Shown in pieces: positions 1-9,318 of a stretch of 64,000 bases of DNA. This stretch comes from Herbaspirillum sp. LeCh32-8 (GTDB lineage: Bacteria > Pseudomonadota > Gammaproteobacteria > Burkholderiales > Burkholderiaceae_D): NCBI RefSeq assembly GCF_017814915.1, contig NZ_JAGIPZ010000014.1, forward strand, positions 1 through 64,000. The letters are read 5' to 3'. Under the pieces are notes generated by a model. It was not told the origin of the DNA and did not search any database. It was given only the letters and a program-made list of their open reading frames with translations. Each line of letters opens with the position of its first letter. The first letter of the stretch is position 1. Position numbers and translations under genes: made by a program.

Positions 1-155
1 TAGCAACGCCCCACACACCGCGCAAGTACTTTTTGAAAAATAAGCAAAATAATTTACTACCTCCACTGCCGCGCAGCACGGCAATCGACTGCAAACTCAG
101 CACAGGCAAGGCTTGCAGCCTCAAGCAGACAAGCAAAAACCAACTTCAAAAACAA

Positions 156-183
156 AAGAGCCGTCCCTGGCGGGACGGCTCTT
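156..183 (-). terminator. Intrinsic terminator of the ahcY-metF operon
   Basis: A perfect 12-bp stem (AAGAGCCGTCCC with its complement) closes a 4-nt loop. On the minus strand a T-rich run follows. It lies about 30 nt after the metF stop codon, so it should end the metF transcript. The 155 bases to its left hold no credible gene. Confidence 0.85.
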
Positions 184-211
184 ATATACACCTGCGCTAC
201 CGCTCTCTCGA

Positions 212-1054
212 CTACTTGACCAGCCGCTGCCAAATCGACTGCGTCGGCAACGCCTGGTTCAGGGAGTAGAAGTGCAAGCCCGGCGCACCACCTGCCAAAA
301 GACGCTCGCACAACTGCGTCACCACATCCAGGCCGAAAGCACGAATCGATTCCGCGTCGTCTCCGAAGCTTGCCAGCTTCAAGCGAACCCAGCGCGGGAT
401 CTCGGTACCGCACATATCCGAGAAGCGCACCAGCTGCGAATAGTTGGTGATCGGCATGATGCCGGCGACGACCGGCACCGTGACGCCCAGCTTGGCCGCA
501 TCATCCACGAACCGGAAATAGGCGTCGGCGTTATAGAAGTACTGGGTAATCGCCGAATTGGCGCCCGCCTTCACCTTGCGCACGTAGTTCTGCACATCGT
601 CCTGCGGCGACTTGGCCTGCGGGTGCATCTCCGGATAGGCCGCCACTTCAATGTTGAACCAGTCGCCGGTTTCGGCGCGCACGAACTCCACCAGCTCGTT
701 AGCGTAGCGGAACTCACTGGACGCCTGGTCCATCGCACCATAGCCGCTTGGCAAATCGCCGCGCAACGCCACCAGGCGCTTGATGCCATTGGCCTTGTAG
801 TCATTCAGGATGGCACGCAGGCTTTCCCGCGAGCTGCCGATGCAGGAAAGGTGCGGCGCGGCCTGATGGCCTTCACCGATGATTTCCAGCACGGTGTCGC
901 GCGTACCCTGCTGGGTCGAGCCACCGGCGCCGAAAGTCACCGAGAAATACTTGGGCTGCAGCGTCACCAGCTTGGCGCGTGTCGCACGCAGCTTCTCCGC
1001 GCCTTCGGCGGTCTTGGGCGGGAAGAACTCGATACTGAAATTATGCTTGCTCAT
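212..1054 (-). CDS. metF: 5,10-methylenetetrahydrofolate reductase
   Basis: Reduces 5,10-methylene-THF to 5-methyl-THF, the methyl donor for methionine synthesis. The 280-aa protein has the usual MetF start (FSIEFFPPKT) and spans the whole single-domain FAD TIM barrel; the GAGG near residue 43 and LRGD near residue 99 fit the family. Its ATG overlaps the stop codon of the upstream membrane-protein gene (ATGA), so translation is probably coupled. It is the last gene of the ahcY operon and should share SAH-riboswitch control. The terminator follows directly. Confidence 0.95.
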   Translation of the reverse strand: MSKHNFSIEFFPPKTAEGAEKLRATRAKLVTLQPKYFSVTFGAGGSTQQGTRDTVLEIIGEGHQAAPHLSCIGSSRESLRAILNDYKANGIKRLVALRGDLPSGYGAMDQASSEFRYANELVEFVRAETGDWFNIEVAAYPEMHPQAKSPQDDVQNYVRKVKAGANSAITQYFYNADAYFRFVDDAAKLGVTVPVVAGIMPITNYSQLVRFSDMCGTEIPRWVRLKLASFGDDAESIRAFGLDVVTQLCERLLAGGAPGLHFYSLNQALPTQSIWQRLVK

Positions 1055-1404
1055 TGGTTCGATCCTGATTTCAGCAACAACGTCGACAGCGCCCAGGACA
1101 CGATGCTATACAGCAGCGCGCCACCCACAGCGGACCAGAAGCCGGCCACATGAAAGCCGCCCACCAGTTGCGCGACGACCCAGAACATCAGGCCGTTGAT
1201 GACCAGGATGAACAGGCCCAGCGTAACCAAGGTGACCGGCAAGGTCAGCACCACCAGTACCGGGCGCACGATGGTATTGACGAAACCGAGAATCAGCGCG
1301 GCCAACAGCGCGGCGCCGAAACTGTCGACCTGCACCGAATGCATCAGATAAGGAACGGCCAGCAGGGCCAGGGCATTGATCAGCCAGGTCAGCAACAAAC
1401 GCAT
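1051..1404 (-). CDS. Small membrane protein of the phage-holin-like (holin_4_2) family
   Basis: A 117-aa, very hydrophobic protein with about four predicted membrane helices (near residues 1-20, 25-50, 55-80 and 90-110). The central GFVNTIVRPVL and LPVTLVTLGLF stretches are typical of the bacterial family annotated as 'phage holin family protein', whose members are mostly chromosomal. The ATG at 1404 is chosen over an upstream in-frame start because AAAGGA precedes it and the hydrophobic segment begins there. It lies between ahcY and metF in one operon and overlaps metF by ATGA. Its function is unknown. No endolysin or other phage gene is near, so a lytic role is unlikely. Confidence 0.8.
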   Translation of the reverse strand: MRLLLTWLINALALLAVPYLMHSVQVDSFGAALLAALILGFVNTIVRPVLVVLTLPVTLVTLGLFILVINGLMFWVVAQLVGGFHVAGFWSAVGGALLYSIVSWALSTLLLKSGSNQ

Positions 1405-1540
1405 GGTGCGTCCTTTCTGCCCCTGTCGGGACATTGCAGAAGAGATGAGAAAACGCCCGGCCTTCGCGAGACTGCCGCGACGGCCGGGCGCTGCTTTCCG
1501 GCGAAAGCGAACCCGGCGCACGGCCAGGATCGCACTCCGA

Positions 1541-2947
1541 TCAGTAGCGGTAGTGGTCGGCCTTGTACGGACCGTCGACAGTCACGCCAATATAGGCAGC
1601 CTGCTCGGCCGTCAGCGTGGACAGCTGCGCGTTGAGCTTTTTGAGCTGCAGGCGCGCGACCTTTTCGTCCAGATGCTTGGGCAGGGTGTAGACGCCGACC
1701 GGATAGTTCTTGGTGTTCACGAACAGCTCGATCTGGGCGATGGTCTGGTTGGCAAACGACGAGCTCATCACGTAGGACGGGTGGCCGGTGCCGCAGCCCA
1801 GGTTCACCAGACGGCCTTCGGCCAGCAGGATGATGCGCTTGCCGTCCGGGAAGATCACGTGGTCGACCTGCGGCTTGATGTTGTCCCAAGTGTACTGCTT
1901 CAGGGCGGCGACTTCGATTTCATTGTCGAAGTGGCCGATGTTGCAGACGATTGCCTGGTCCTTCATCTTCTTCATGTGCTCATGGGTGATCACATGGTAG
2001 TTGCCGGTGCAGGTGACGAAGATGTCGCCGTGTTCGGCAGCGTAGTCCATGGTCACCACGCGGTAACCTTCCATGGCGGCCTGCAGGGCGCAGATCGGGT
2101 CGATTTCAGTCACCCAGACCTGGGCCGACAGCGCGCGCAGCGCCTGGGCCGAGCCCTTGCCGACGTCACCGTAACCGGCCACGATGGCGATCTTGCCGGC
2201 CACCATCACGTCGGTGGCGCGCTTGATGCCGTCCACCAGCGATTCGCGGCAACCGTACAGGTTGTCGAACTTGGACTTGGTGACCGAGTCATTGACGTTG
2301 ATGGCCGGGAAGGCCAGCTTGCCTTCCTTGTGCATCTGGTACAGGCGGTGCACGCCGGTGGTGGTTTCTTCGGTCACACCCTTGATTTCCTTCAGGCGCT
2401 TGGAGTACCAGGCAGCATCCTTGGCCAGGTAGCGCTTGATGGAATTGAACAGGCAGACGGCTTCTTCCGAATCCGGCTTGGCCAGCACCGAAATATCCTT
2501 CTCGGCGCGCGCGCCCAGGTGCAGCAGCAGGGTGGCGTCGCCGCCGTCGTCCAGGATCATGTTCGAATAGCCGCCATCGGTCCATTCGAAGATGCGGTGG
2601 GTGTATTCCCAGTATTCGTCCAGGTTCTCGCCCTTGACGGCGAACACCGGCGTGCCGTTGGCGGCGATCGCGGCGGCGGCGTGGTCCTGGGTCGAGTAGA
2701 TGTTGCACGACGCCCAACGCACTTGCGCGCCCAGCGCTTCCAGCGTCTGGATCAGCACAGCGGTCTGGATGGTCATGTGCAGGGAGCCGGTGATGCGCGC
2801 ACCCTTCAGCGGCTGGGAGGCGGCGAACTCTTCACGGATCGCCATCAGGCCCGGCATTTCGGTCTCGGCGATCTTGATTTCCTTGCGGCCCCAGTCGGCC
2901 AGGCCGATATCGGCGATGATGTAATCTTGCGAATTGGTAGTAGACAT
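1541..2947 (-). CDS. ahcY: Adenosylhomocysteinase (SAH hydrolase)
   Basis: Splits S-adenosylhomocysteine into adenosine and homocysteine, removing the product inhibitor of methyltransferases. The 468-aa protein has the NAD-binding GYGDVGKG motif, the substrate-side [12 protein letters not shown] stretch and the C-terminal KADHYRY end typical of the family. It includes the roughly 40-residue insertion common in bacterial and plant forms. It is preceded by an SAH riboswitch and followed by the holin-like gene and metF. The good Shine-Dalgarno AAGGAG lies unusually far (about 22 nt) from the ATG, with a small hairpin between them; an in-frame TGA six codons upstream rules out a longer protein. 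Confidence 0.97.
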   Translation of the reverse strand: MSTTNSQDYIIADIGLADWGRKEIKIAETEMPGLMAIREEFAASQPLKGARITGSLHMTIQTAVLIQTLEALGAQVRWASCNIYSTQDHAAAAIAANGTPVFAVKGENLDEYWEYTHRIFEWTDGGYSNMILDDGGDATLLLHLGARAEKDISVLAKPDSEEAVCLFNSIKRYLAKDAAWYSKRLKEIKGVTEETTTGVHRLYQMHKEGKLAFPAINVNDSVTKSKFDNLYGCRESLVDGIKRATDVMVAGKIAIVAGYGDVGKGSAQALRALSAQVWVTEIDPICALQAAMEGYRVVTMDYAAEHGDIFVTCTGNYHVITHEHMKKMKDQAIVCNIGHFDNEIEVAALKQYTWDNIKPQVDHVIFPDGKRIILLAEGRLVNLGCGTGHPSYVMSSSFANQTIAQIELFVNTKNYPVGVYTLPKHLDEKVARLQLKKLNAQLSTLTAEQAAYIGVTVDGPYKADHYRY

Positions 2948-2975
2948 GGCAAACGGCGCTGTTCACGCCCTCCTT
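2945..2975 (-). promoter_or_regulatory. ahcY ribosome-binding region with hairpin between SD and start
   Basis: On the minus strand AAGGAG (2970-2975) is followed by GGCG (2966-2969), a 7-nt loop and CGCC (2955-2958), then 7 nt to the ATG (2945-2947). Folding the 4-bp stem would shorten the spacing from about 22 nt to about 7. This is an inference from sequence only. Confidence 0.5.
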
Positions 2976-2999
2976 TCAATAAAAGCCAGAAAAAAAGTA

Positions 3000-3083
3000 A
3001 CGTGAGCGCGGTTGCCAGGCGCATGGCGCCTGTTCACCGCGTCAAGCCTGGCAGGGAATCCCTGTCGCAACGCTCCTTGCAAC
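3000..3083 (-). promoter_or_regulatory. SAH riboswitch upstream of ahcY
   Basis: The minus-strand leader shows the conserved blocks of the S-adenosylhomocysteine riboswitch in order: AAGGAGCGTTGCGAC, then CCAGGCTTG, a variable hairpin (CAGGCGCC/GCGCCTGG region), and finally GGCAACCGCGCTCACG. GCG(T)TGC and the late GCGCTCAC can pair to form the known pseudoknot-containing fold. The position directly upstream of ahcY matches the known gene association; this class is an 'on' switch that raises expression when SAH accumulates. Confidence 0.9.
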
Positions 3084-3171
3084 GGTGAGGCATTGTGAGG
3101 TTTTACTGCAGAGCCTGGATGCAATGCCAACGTCCAGGCAGAGCGGACATGTATCGATCCGCGGGAGGTGC

Positions 3172-3199
3172 ATTGTAGCGCGGGCAAGGCGATCAGCAA
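3172..3199 (-). promoter_or_regulatory. Candidate ahcY promoter
   Basis: On the minus strand TTGCTG (3194-3199), a 16-bp spacer and TACAAT (3172-3177). The -10 is good and the -35 weak. Transcription would start near 3165 and give a leader of about 220 nt that contains the whole riboswitch. Confidence 0.4.
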
Positions 3200-3232
3200 A
3201 CCCCTGAGGATTTGCCGCCCGCCTTGCCGCGC
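3178..3232 (-). other. Long hairpin in the metK 3' region
   Basis: Ten bases after the metK stop, the minus-strand RNA can form a 13-bp GC-rich outer stem with one bulge (GCGCGGCAAGGCG pairing with CGCCTTGCCCGCGC) and an inner GCAAATCC/GGGTTTGC stem. The one inner mismatch on the plus strand is a G-U pair on the minus strand. No T-run follows, so it is not a standard terminator; it may protect the metK mRNA end. It overlaps the candidate ahcY promoter. Confidence 0.55.
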
Positions 3233-3241
3233 TGCCGGGAA

Positions 3242-4405
<1,164 letters not shown>

Positions 4406-4594
4406 GCAAGCCTCAAACTGAAAACGATTTACCAATGTCGCGGCTACCATTCAGTCGTGCCTGCGACGCTTTAGCGAAATTTATACCCCGTCTCGCAAGT
4501 TGTCATTAACTCGACGGCATGTGCTATTTTACGCGTCTTGCGATTTTCTGCAATTTCGCCGGGTTTCCCTCCCGTACTTCTGTTATCGGCAAGT

Positions 4595-5443
4595 ATGCTT
4601 GTTTCTTTATTCCGCCTGCTCTCTTTTCTCCCACTGCCCGCCTTGCACGCCATTGGCGTAGCGACCGGCTGGCTGGTCTTCCTGGCGTCGCCTTCCTATC
4701 GCCGCCGCCTGAAGGACAACATCAACCGGGCCGGGCATGGTGCCTATCTATATAGAGCGGTCGGCGAAGCCGGCAAAGGCATGTTCGAACTACCGTTCAT
4801 CTGGTGCGCCTCGCCGCGTCGGGTGTTGCGCACCGCCAAGATCGAGGGCTGGGAGCTGGTGCAGGCGCATCTCGATGCCGGCCGCGGCGCCATCCTGCTG
4901 ACCCCGCACCTGGGCTGCTTTGAAATCGCCGCACAGGGCGTGGCCATGCACACGCGCCTGAGCGCGCTCTACCGGCCGCCGCGTAAAGCTGCGTTAAAAC
5001 CGTTGATCGAAGGCGCCCGCGCGCGCGCCAACCTGCAGCTGGCCCCCGCCAGCCTGGCCGGCGTGCGCATCCTGCTCAAGGCGCTCAAGAGCGGCCAGGC
5101 TATCGGCCTGTTGCCGGACCAGGTACCCCAGTTCGGCGAGGGCGTCTGGGCAAACTTCTTCGGCAAGCCCGCCTACACCATGACCCTGTCGGCCAAGCTG
5201 CAGCAAATGAGCGGCGCCCCCATCATCCTGACCTATGCGGAGCGTCTTTCCTGGGGCCGCGGCTTTGTCCTGCGCTTCATCCCCTTCGATGGCGAGCTGG
5301 AAGGCAACCCGCAGCAACAAGCCACCGCCATCAACGCCGCCATGGAAAAGCTGATCGCGCGCTGCCCGGCGCAATACATCTGGAGCTACAACCGCTACAA
5401 GGTGCCGGCAGGCGTGGCCAAACCCGAGGAGGCCGCACAATGA
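4595..5443 (+). CDS. Lipid A biosynthesis acyltransferase (LpxL/HtrB family), copy 1
   Basis: Adds a secondary acyl chain to Kdo-lipid A at the inner membrane. The 282-aa protein has an N-terminal hydrophobic segment (residues 3-32) and the catalytic HX4E motif (H105 to E110 in PHLGCFE). A second block near LLPDQVPQFGEGVW is typical of the family. The ATG at 4595 is used because the longer frame would need a TTG start; the ribosome site is weak. It overlaps copy 2 by ATGA. Which acyl chain it adds cannot be told from sequence. Confidence 0.88.
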   Translation: MLVSLFRLLSFLPLPALHAIGVATGWLVFLASPSYRRRLKDNINRAGHGAYLYRAVGEAGKGMFELPFIWCASPRRVLRTAKIEGWELVQAHLDAGRGAILLTPHLGCFEIAAQGVAMHTRLSALYRPPRKAALKPLIEGARARANLQLAPASLAGVRILLKALKSGQAIGLLPDQVPQFGEGVWANFFGKPAYTMTLSAKLQQMSGAPIILTYAERLSWGRGFVLRFIPFDGELEGNPQQQATAINAAMEKLIARCPAQYIWSYNRYKVPAGVAKPEEAAQ

Positions 5444-6324
5444 GGCTGCTACTGGCAATCATGTGGATCCTGCACTGGCTGCCGCTGCCCATCCTGGGAC
5501 GGCTGGGCGAGGCGCTCGGCTCGCTGCTCTATATGTATATGAAGCCACGCCGCCGCATCACCCTGACCAACCTCAGGCTGTGCTTCCCCGAAAAGACCGA
5601 AGAAGAACGCGAACGCATCGCCAAGCAACACTTCCAGGCCTTCGCCCGCAGCGCCCTGGAGCGTGGCATCCTCTGGTGGGCACCGATCTCCCGCCTGCGC
5701 CGGCTGATCAAGGTCGATCCGGGCATGCCGCTGGACACCTTCGCCAAGGGCCCGACCATTCTGCTGGCGCCGCACTTCGTCTGCCTGGAGATCCCGGGCG
5801 CCACGCTGGGCGTATTTTCCGAGTACTCCGCCTGCACGATCTATACGCAGCAGCGCAACAAGGTCATCGACCGCGCGCTGCTGAAAGGCCGGCTGCGCTT
5901 TCGCCCCGCGACGCTGCTTGCCCGCGAGCAAGGCGTCAAACCCATCATCCGCGCCATGCGCAAGGGCCTGCCCTTCCTGATGCTGCCGGACATGGACTTC
6001 GGCATCCGCGACGCCGAATTCGTCCCCTTCTTCGGCGTGCCGGCCGCCACGCTGACCGCCACCGCCCGCATCGCCGCGGCGACCGGCGCCGCAGTGGTGC
6101 CGGTGGTGTGCACCTTCCTGCCCAACTACCAGGGCTGGAAAGCCACCTACTATCCGGCCTGGACCGACTACCCCGGCGACGACATCGTGGCCGCCACCCG
6201 CCGCATGAACGAATTCATCGAAGCGCGCGTGCGTGAACACCCGGCGGAATATTTCTGGGCGCACAAACGCTTCAAGACCCGCCCCTCGGGCGAGCCCGAC
6301 GTCTACGGCAAGGAAGACAACTGA
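5440..6324 (+). CDS. Lipid A biosynthesis acyltransferase (LpxL/LpxM family), copy 2
   Basis: A second lipid A late acyltransferase, 294 aa. It has an N-terminal membrane anchor (residues 1-20), HX4E catalytic motif (H112 to E117 in PHFVCLE) and [19 protein letters not shown], a family block. The start codon overlaps the stop of copy 1 and is preceded by GAGGAGG inside that gene, so the two are translationally coupled. Together they probably complete hexa-acylation of lipid A. It is well diverged from copy 1, so this is not a recent duplication. Confidence 0.9.
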   Translation: MRLLLAIMWILHWLPLPILGRLGEALGSLLYMYMKPRRRITLTNLRLCFPEKTEEERERIAKQHFQAFARSALERGILWWAPISRLRRLIKVDPGMPLDTFAKGPTILLAPHFVCLEIPGATLGVFSEYSACTIYTQQRNKVIDRALLKGRLRFRPATLLAREQGVKPIIRAMRKGLPFLMLPDMDFGIRDAEFVPFFGVPAATLTATARIAAATGAAVVPVVCTFLPNYQGWKATYYPAWTDYPGDDIVAATRRMNEFIEARVREHPAEYFWAHKRFKTRPSGEPDVYGKEDN

Positions 6325-6367
6325 GCGGCAGCGCCGTTTTCGCCCTGTAAAACCGGGGCATCGTCCT

Positions 6368-6373
6368 TATAAT
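6368..6373 (+). promoter_or_regulatory. Perfect -10 box just before dapF (possible leaderless start)
   Basis: TATAAT ends 6 nt before the dapF ATG, so transcription from it would start at or next to the A of the start codon. No convincing Shine-Dalgarno lies before this ATG. The -35 is poor (TGTAAA, 3 of 6, at 16-bp spacing). Confidence 0.4.
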
Positions 6374-6379
6374 CCAGTC

Positions 6380-7237
6380 ATGAAGATCAAATTCACCAAA
6401 ATGCACGGCGCCGGTAACGACTTCGTCGTGCTGGACGCCGTCAACCAGGCCATTGCCCTGACTCCGGACCAATGGAAGTTCATTGCCGACCGCCGCTTCG
6501 GCATCGGCGCCGACCAGATGCTGGTGGTGGAAAAAGCGCGCGGCGAAGGCGTGGATTTCCGCTACCGCATCTACAACGCCGACGGCGGTGAAGTCGAGCA
6601 ATGCGGCAACGGCGCACGCGCCTTCGTCAAGTTCGTCACCGACAAGGGGCTGACCGACAAGCGTGCCATTCGCGTGGAAACCATGTCCGGCATCATCGAG
6701 CCGCGCCTGGAAGATGACGGCCAGATCACGGTCGACATGGGTGCGCCCATCCTGACGCCGGCCGACGTCCCGTTCGACAGCGCAGGGCTGCAAAGCCGCG
6801 CCGAAGGCGAGGATGCGCTGTGGCCTCTGGACGTTGCCGGCAAGACATCCTGGATCTCTGTGGTATCGATGGGCAACCCGCACGCGGTGCAGGTGGTCCC
6901 CGACAGCGAAGCGGCTCCGGTGTTGGACGACGGCCCGCTGGTCGAACGCCATGCGCGCTTCCCGCGCCGGGTGAACGCCGGCTTCATGCAGATCGTCGAT
7001 CGCCATCACATCAATTTGCGCGTCTACGAACGCGGCGCCGGCGAAACCCTGGCCTGCGGCACCGGTGCGTGCGCAGCAGTGGTGGCAGGCATCCGCCGCG
7101 GCCTGCTGGACTCGCCGGTCGCGGTACAAACCCACGGCGGCGTGCTTAGCATCGCCTGGGAGGGCGTGGGCCAGCCGGTGATGATGACCGGGCCGGCGGT
7201 GTCGGTATTTGAGGGCGAGATCGAGCTGCCCGACTGA
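6380..7237 (+). CDS. dapF: Diaminopimelate epimerase
   Basis: Converts LL- to meso-diaminopimelate for lysine and peptidoglycan. The 285-aa protein has both catalytic cysteines: C75 in EQCGNGAR and C226 in [10 protein letters not shown]. It begins with the usual [12 protein letters not shown]. The ATG at 6380 fits the family; upstream in-frame codons read through the end of the acyltransferase gene. No ribosome site is visible but a perfect -10 box sits 6 nt upstream. In enterobacteria dapF is followed by a DUF484 gene and xerC; here those lie 3.7 kb further on. Confidence 0.96.
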   Translation: MKIKFTKMHGAGNDFVVLDAVNQAIALTPDQWKFIADRRFGIGADQMLVVEKARGEGVDFRYRIYNADGGEVEQCGNGARAFVKFVTDKGLTDKRAIRVETMSGIIEPRLEDDGQITVDMGAPILTPADVPFDSAGLQSRAEGEDALWPLDVAGKTSWISVVSMGNPHAVQVVPDSEAAPVLDDGPLVERHARFPRRVNAGFMQIVDRHHINLRVYERGAGETLACGTGACAAVVAGIRRGLLDSPVAVQTHGGVLSIAWEGVGQPVMMTGPAVSVFEGEIELPD

Positions 7238-7281
7238 GGCCGCTGATACCAAAGACGTTGCCTCGCTCAGCGCCCAAGGAC

Positions 7282-7309
7282 AAACGGCTTGCCAGTTGGC
7301 AAGCCGTTT
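7282..7309. terminator. Bidirectional terminator between dapF and the Sel1 gene
   Basis: A perfect 13-bp stem (AAACGGCTTGCCA and complement) with a 2-nt loop sits between two convergent genes, with T-rich sequence after it on the plus strand. Confidence 0.8.
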
Positions 7310-7338
7310 TGCTTTCTACGCCTGGCCGTACACGCCGG

Positions 7339-8952
7339 TCAGGCCTCGACCTGCCGCTCCTCGACGTCCTCCGGCGCCCCCGCCTGGTCCGGCAACGCGG
7401 TCTTGAGGCGATAGAGACGCTGACGGTAATTGCCTTCCGGTCCGGCAGGCCCGCAATCCACATCCTCGAACAGGCGGCCGATGCGATTCAACGCGCCGCG
7501 CTCCTCGCCTGTCTCGACCATGATCAGGCGTCGCTTGCTGCGCGCGTACTGGGCACGGATATCCACGACCAGACAATGGCCGCAGTCGGCTTGCTTCAAG
7601 TCCAGCAACAGCGCCTCCGGACGCGACAGCCCGAATAAGGTCGCCAGCTCGATGCGGGCCGCCAGAAAAGGATAGGCGTTGACCAGCTCGCGCGTAAGCT
7701 GCCCGCGCGCCTGCACCGCCCACTCGGCGGGCTGCGGACGATCAGCCACCTTGTCCAGCAGCGCGCCGGCATCGGCGTTGCCCTGCACGGCGGCCTTCTG
7801 CAGCCAGTACAGCGCGCGCACGTCGTTGCTGGGGTCGTCGCGCCGATTACGCCAGGCGGAAACGCCGCACTCCAGCTGCGCCGCCACATGCCCCATCTCG
7901 GCGGCGCGCTCCAGATAGTGCTGCACATCGACCAGGTTGCGCTGCGAGAACTCCGGTTTGAGATAGATGCGCGACAAGGCGTACCAGCCGGCGGCCATGC
8001 CCTGCTCCCCTGCCAGCAGCAGCCAGCGGATCGCCTTTTTATAGTTTGCGGAGCCCTGACCGGCAAAGCGGCGCGCTCCGGCCTCATCCATGCGGCCGTA
8101 CAACAAACCCAGCGCCAGTTGCGCATCGCGGTCGCCGGCCAATGCCGCCAGTTCGAGCAGCTGTTGTATATAAGAGAGATCCGGTTTGCGCTCGCCCAAC
8201 AGCACCTCAGCCAAGCGCCGCAGCAAAACAATATTCTGGCTGCCGAGGCTGGAGGCCAGGGTGTCGGCCGGCGCGTTCAATTGCGCAAGCAAGGCGGCGT
8301 ATTGGCGCAACAAGCTTTGCGCCAACGGCTGGGCGCGCTGGCAGAAGCCCTCCATGTCGCCCTGGCGCCAGGCGGTATCGGCCAAGGCATGTTGTGCCTG
8401 CTCGATGCCGGCGTCGGCGGCCTTGCGGGTCCACTGCTGGATATCTTCCTGTGCCGCAGGCACCGGTTCCTGCGACTGCACGTCTTGCGCTAAAGCACTC
8501 GCCGCCGGCGGCTGCGCCGGATCGGTCTGCCGGCCTTGCTGGGCCAACAGCCACTGGGCGTCAGGATTGCCTTCGCGCGCCACCACCTCGAGCGCGCGGA
8601 TCGCCTTCTTCTTCAGCTCCGCGCTGATCTGGGCGACATTGCCCAGCACCAAGCGCGCAAACACCAGTCCGGCCTTGCTCAAGCCGGCATCGAACGCGCG
8701 CTCATACCATTGCGCGGCCTCATGAGGCTTGGCCAGCGGCATCACGACTTCATAGGGGATGTGCTGGGCAATGAGCATCCAGGCATCGGCCAGCCCCTGG
8801 CGGGCGGCACGTTCGAGCCAGTGAAATGCGGTGCCCAGGCTTTGCGGCAAACCGTTGCCGCCAAACAGGTAGCGCTTGCCCAGCGTCAGCTGCGCGTCAG
8901 CCTGTCCGGCGCGTGCAGCACGAATGATTGCGAGATCTTCCCGATTGGCCAT
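7339..8952 (-). CDS. Sel1-repeat (TPR-like) protein
   Basis: A 537-aa protein made mostly of Sel1-type helical repeats; units such as ADAQLTLGKRYLFGG (about 17-31), AHFWLERAARQG-like segments and DVRALYWLQKAAVQGNADAG (about 390) recur through residue 420. The last ~110 residues are not Sel1 and contain an acidic-hydrophobic block with DCGHCLVVDIRA. No signal peptide is evident, so a cytoplasmic scaffold is likely. GGAAGG precedes the ATG. It stands alone on the minus strand between dapF and a porin. Partners are unknown. Confidence 0.8.
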   Translation of the reverse strand: MANREDLAIIRAARAGQADAQLTLGKRYLFGGNGLPQSLGTAFHWLERAARQGLADAWMLIAQHIPYEVVMPLAKPHEAAQWYERAFDAGLSKAGLVFARLVLGNVAQISAELKKKAIRALEVVAREGNPDAQWLLAQQGRQTDPAQPPAASALAQDVQSQEPVPAAQEDIQQWTRKAADAGIEQAQHALADTAWRQGDMEGFCQRAQPLAQSLLRQYAALLAQLNAPADTLASSLGSQNIVLLRRLAEVLLGERKPDLSYIQQLLELAALAGDRDAQLALGLLYGRMDEAGARRFAGQGSANYKKAIRWLLLAGEQGMAAGWYALSRIYLKPEFSQRNLVDVQHYLERAAEMGHVAAQLECGVSAWRNRRDDPSNDVRALYWLQKAAVQGNADAGALLDKVADRPQPAEWAVQARGQLTRELVNAYPFLAARIELATLFGLSRPEALLLDLKQADCGHCLVVDIRAQYARSKRRLIMVETGEERGALNRIGRLFEDVDCGPAGPEGNYRQRLYRLKTALPDQAGAPEDVEERQVEA

Positions 8953-9318
8953 CAGCCTTCCAAGTAGGTCAGAAAACCAAAATTATGCCCCACAAATCAC
9001 ATTTTTTTAAAATTGCACGCCGTTGAAGACAAATGCATCCTTTTAACAACACCCCTCTTAGCGAGACGTTGCGAATCAAGATATCCCCGCAAAGACCGTT
9101 ATAGAGGGATGGCTTGCAAGCGGAAATTTGCCGTCCGTGCATTTTCCGAGCTCAAAACGTTTGAAAAAAACAACACTACACACGACGTTTGGCGCTTTCA
9201 ACCAAAATTCCAGCCGCCAAACGACCAATCTGCGGCCATGCCAAATGAGAACCCTTAATGTCTCACCATCCGACTAGAAGTACGGATCCTCAAGACTATT
9301 TTTATAGAAGGATGTCAA
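8953..9318. other. Intergenic region between Sel1 gene and porin
   Basis: Divergent regulatory region of 366 bp, more AT-rich than its surroundings. It must hold the porin promoter but I see no clear -35/-10 pair. An 81-codon frame on the plus strand has no family features and no ribosome site. Confidence 0.5.

Noticed and set aside
1376..3088. 570-codon open frame on the plus strand opposite ahcY
   Set aside because: It is a GC-rich shadow of ahcY with a His/Val/Gln-rich product and no ribosome site. The same reasoning excludes the long antisense frames over dacC (20437-22491), pckG (27091-29106), rep (39940-41721), the permease/flavoprotein genes (43853-45817), fusA (50677-52566) and yidC (55487-57520).
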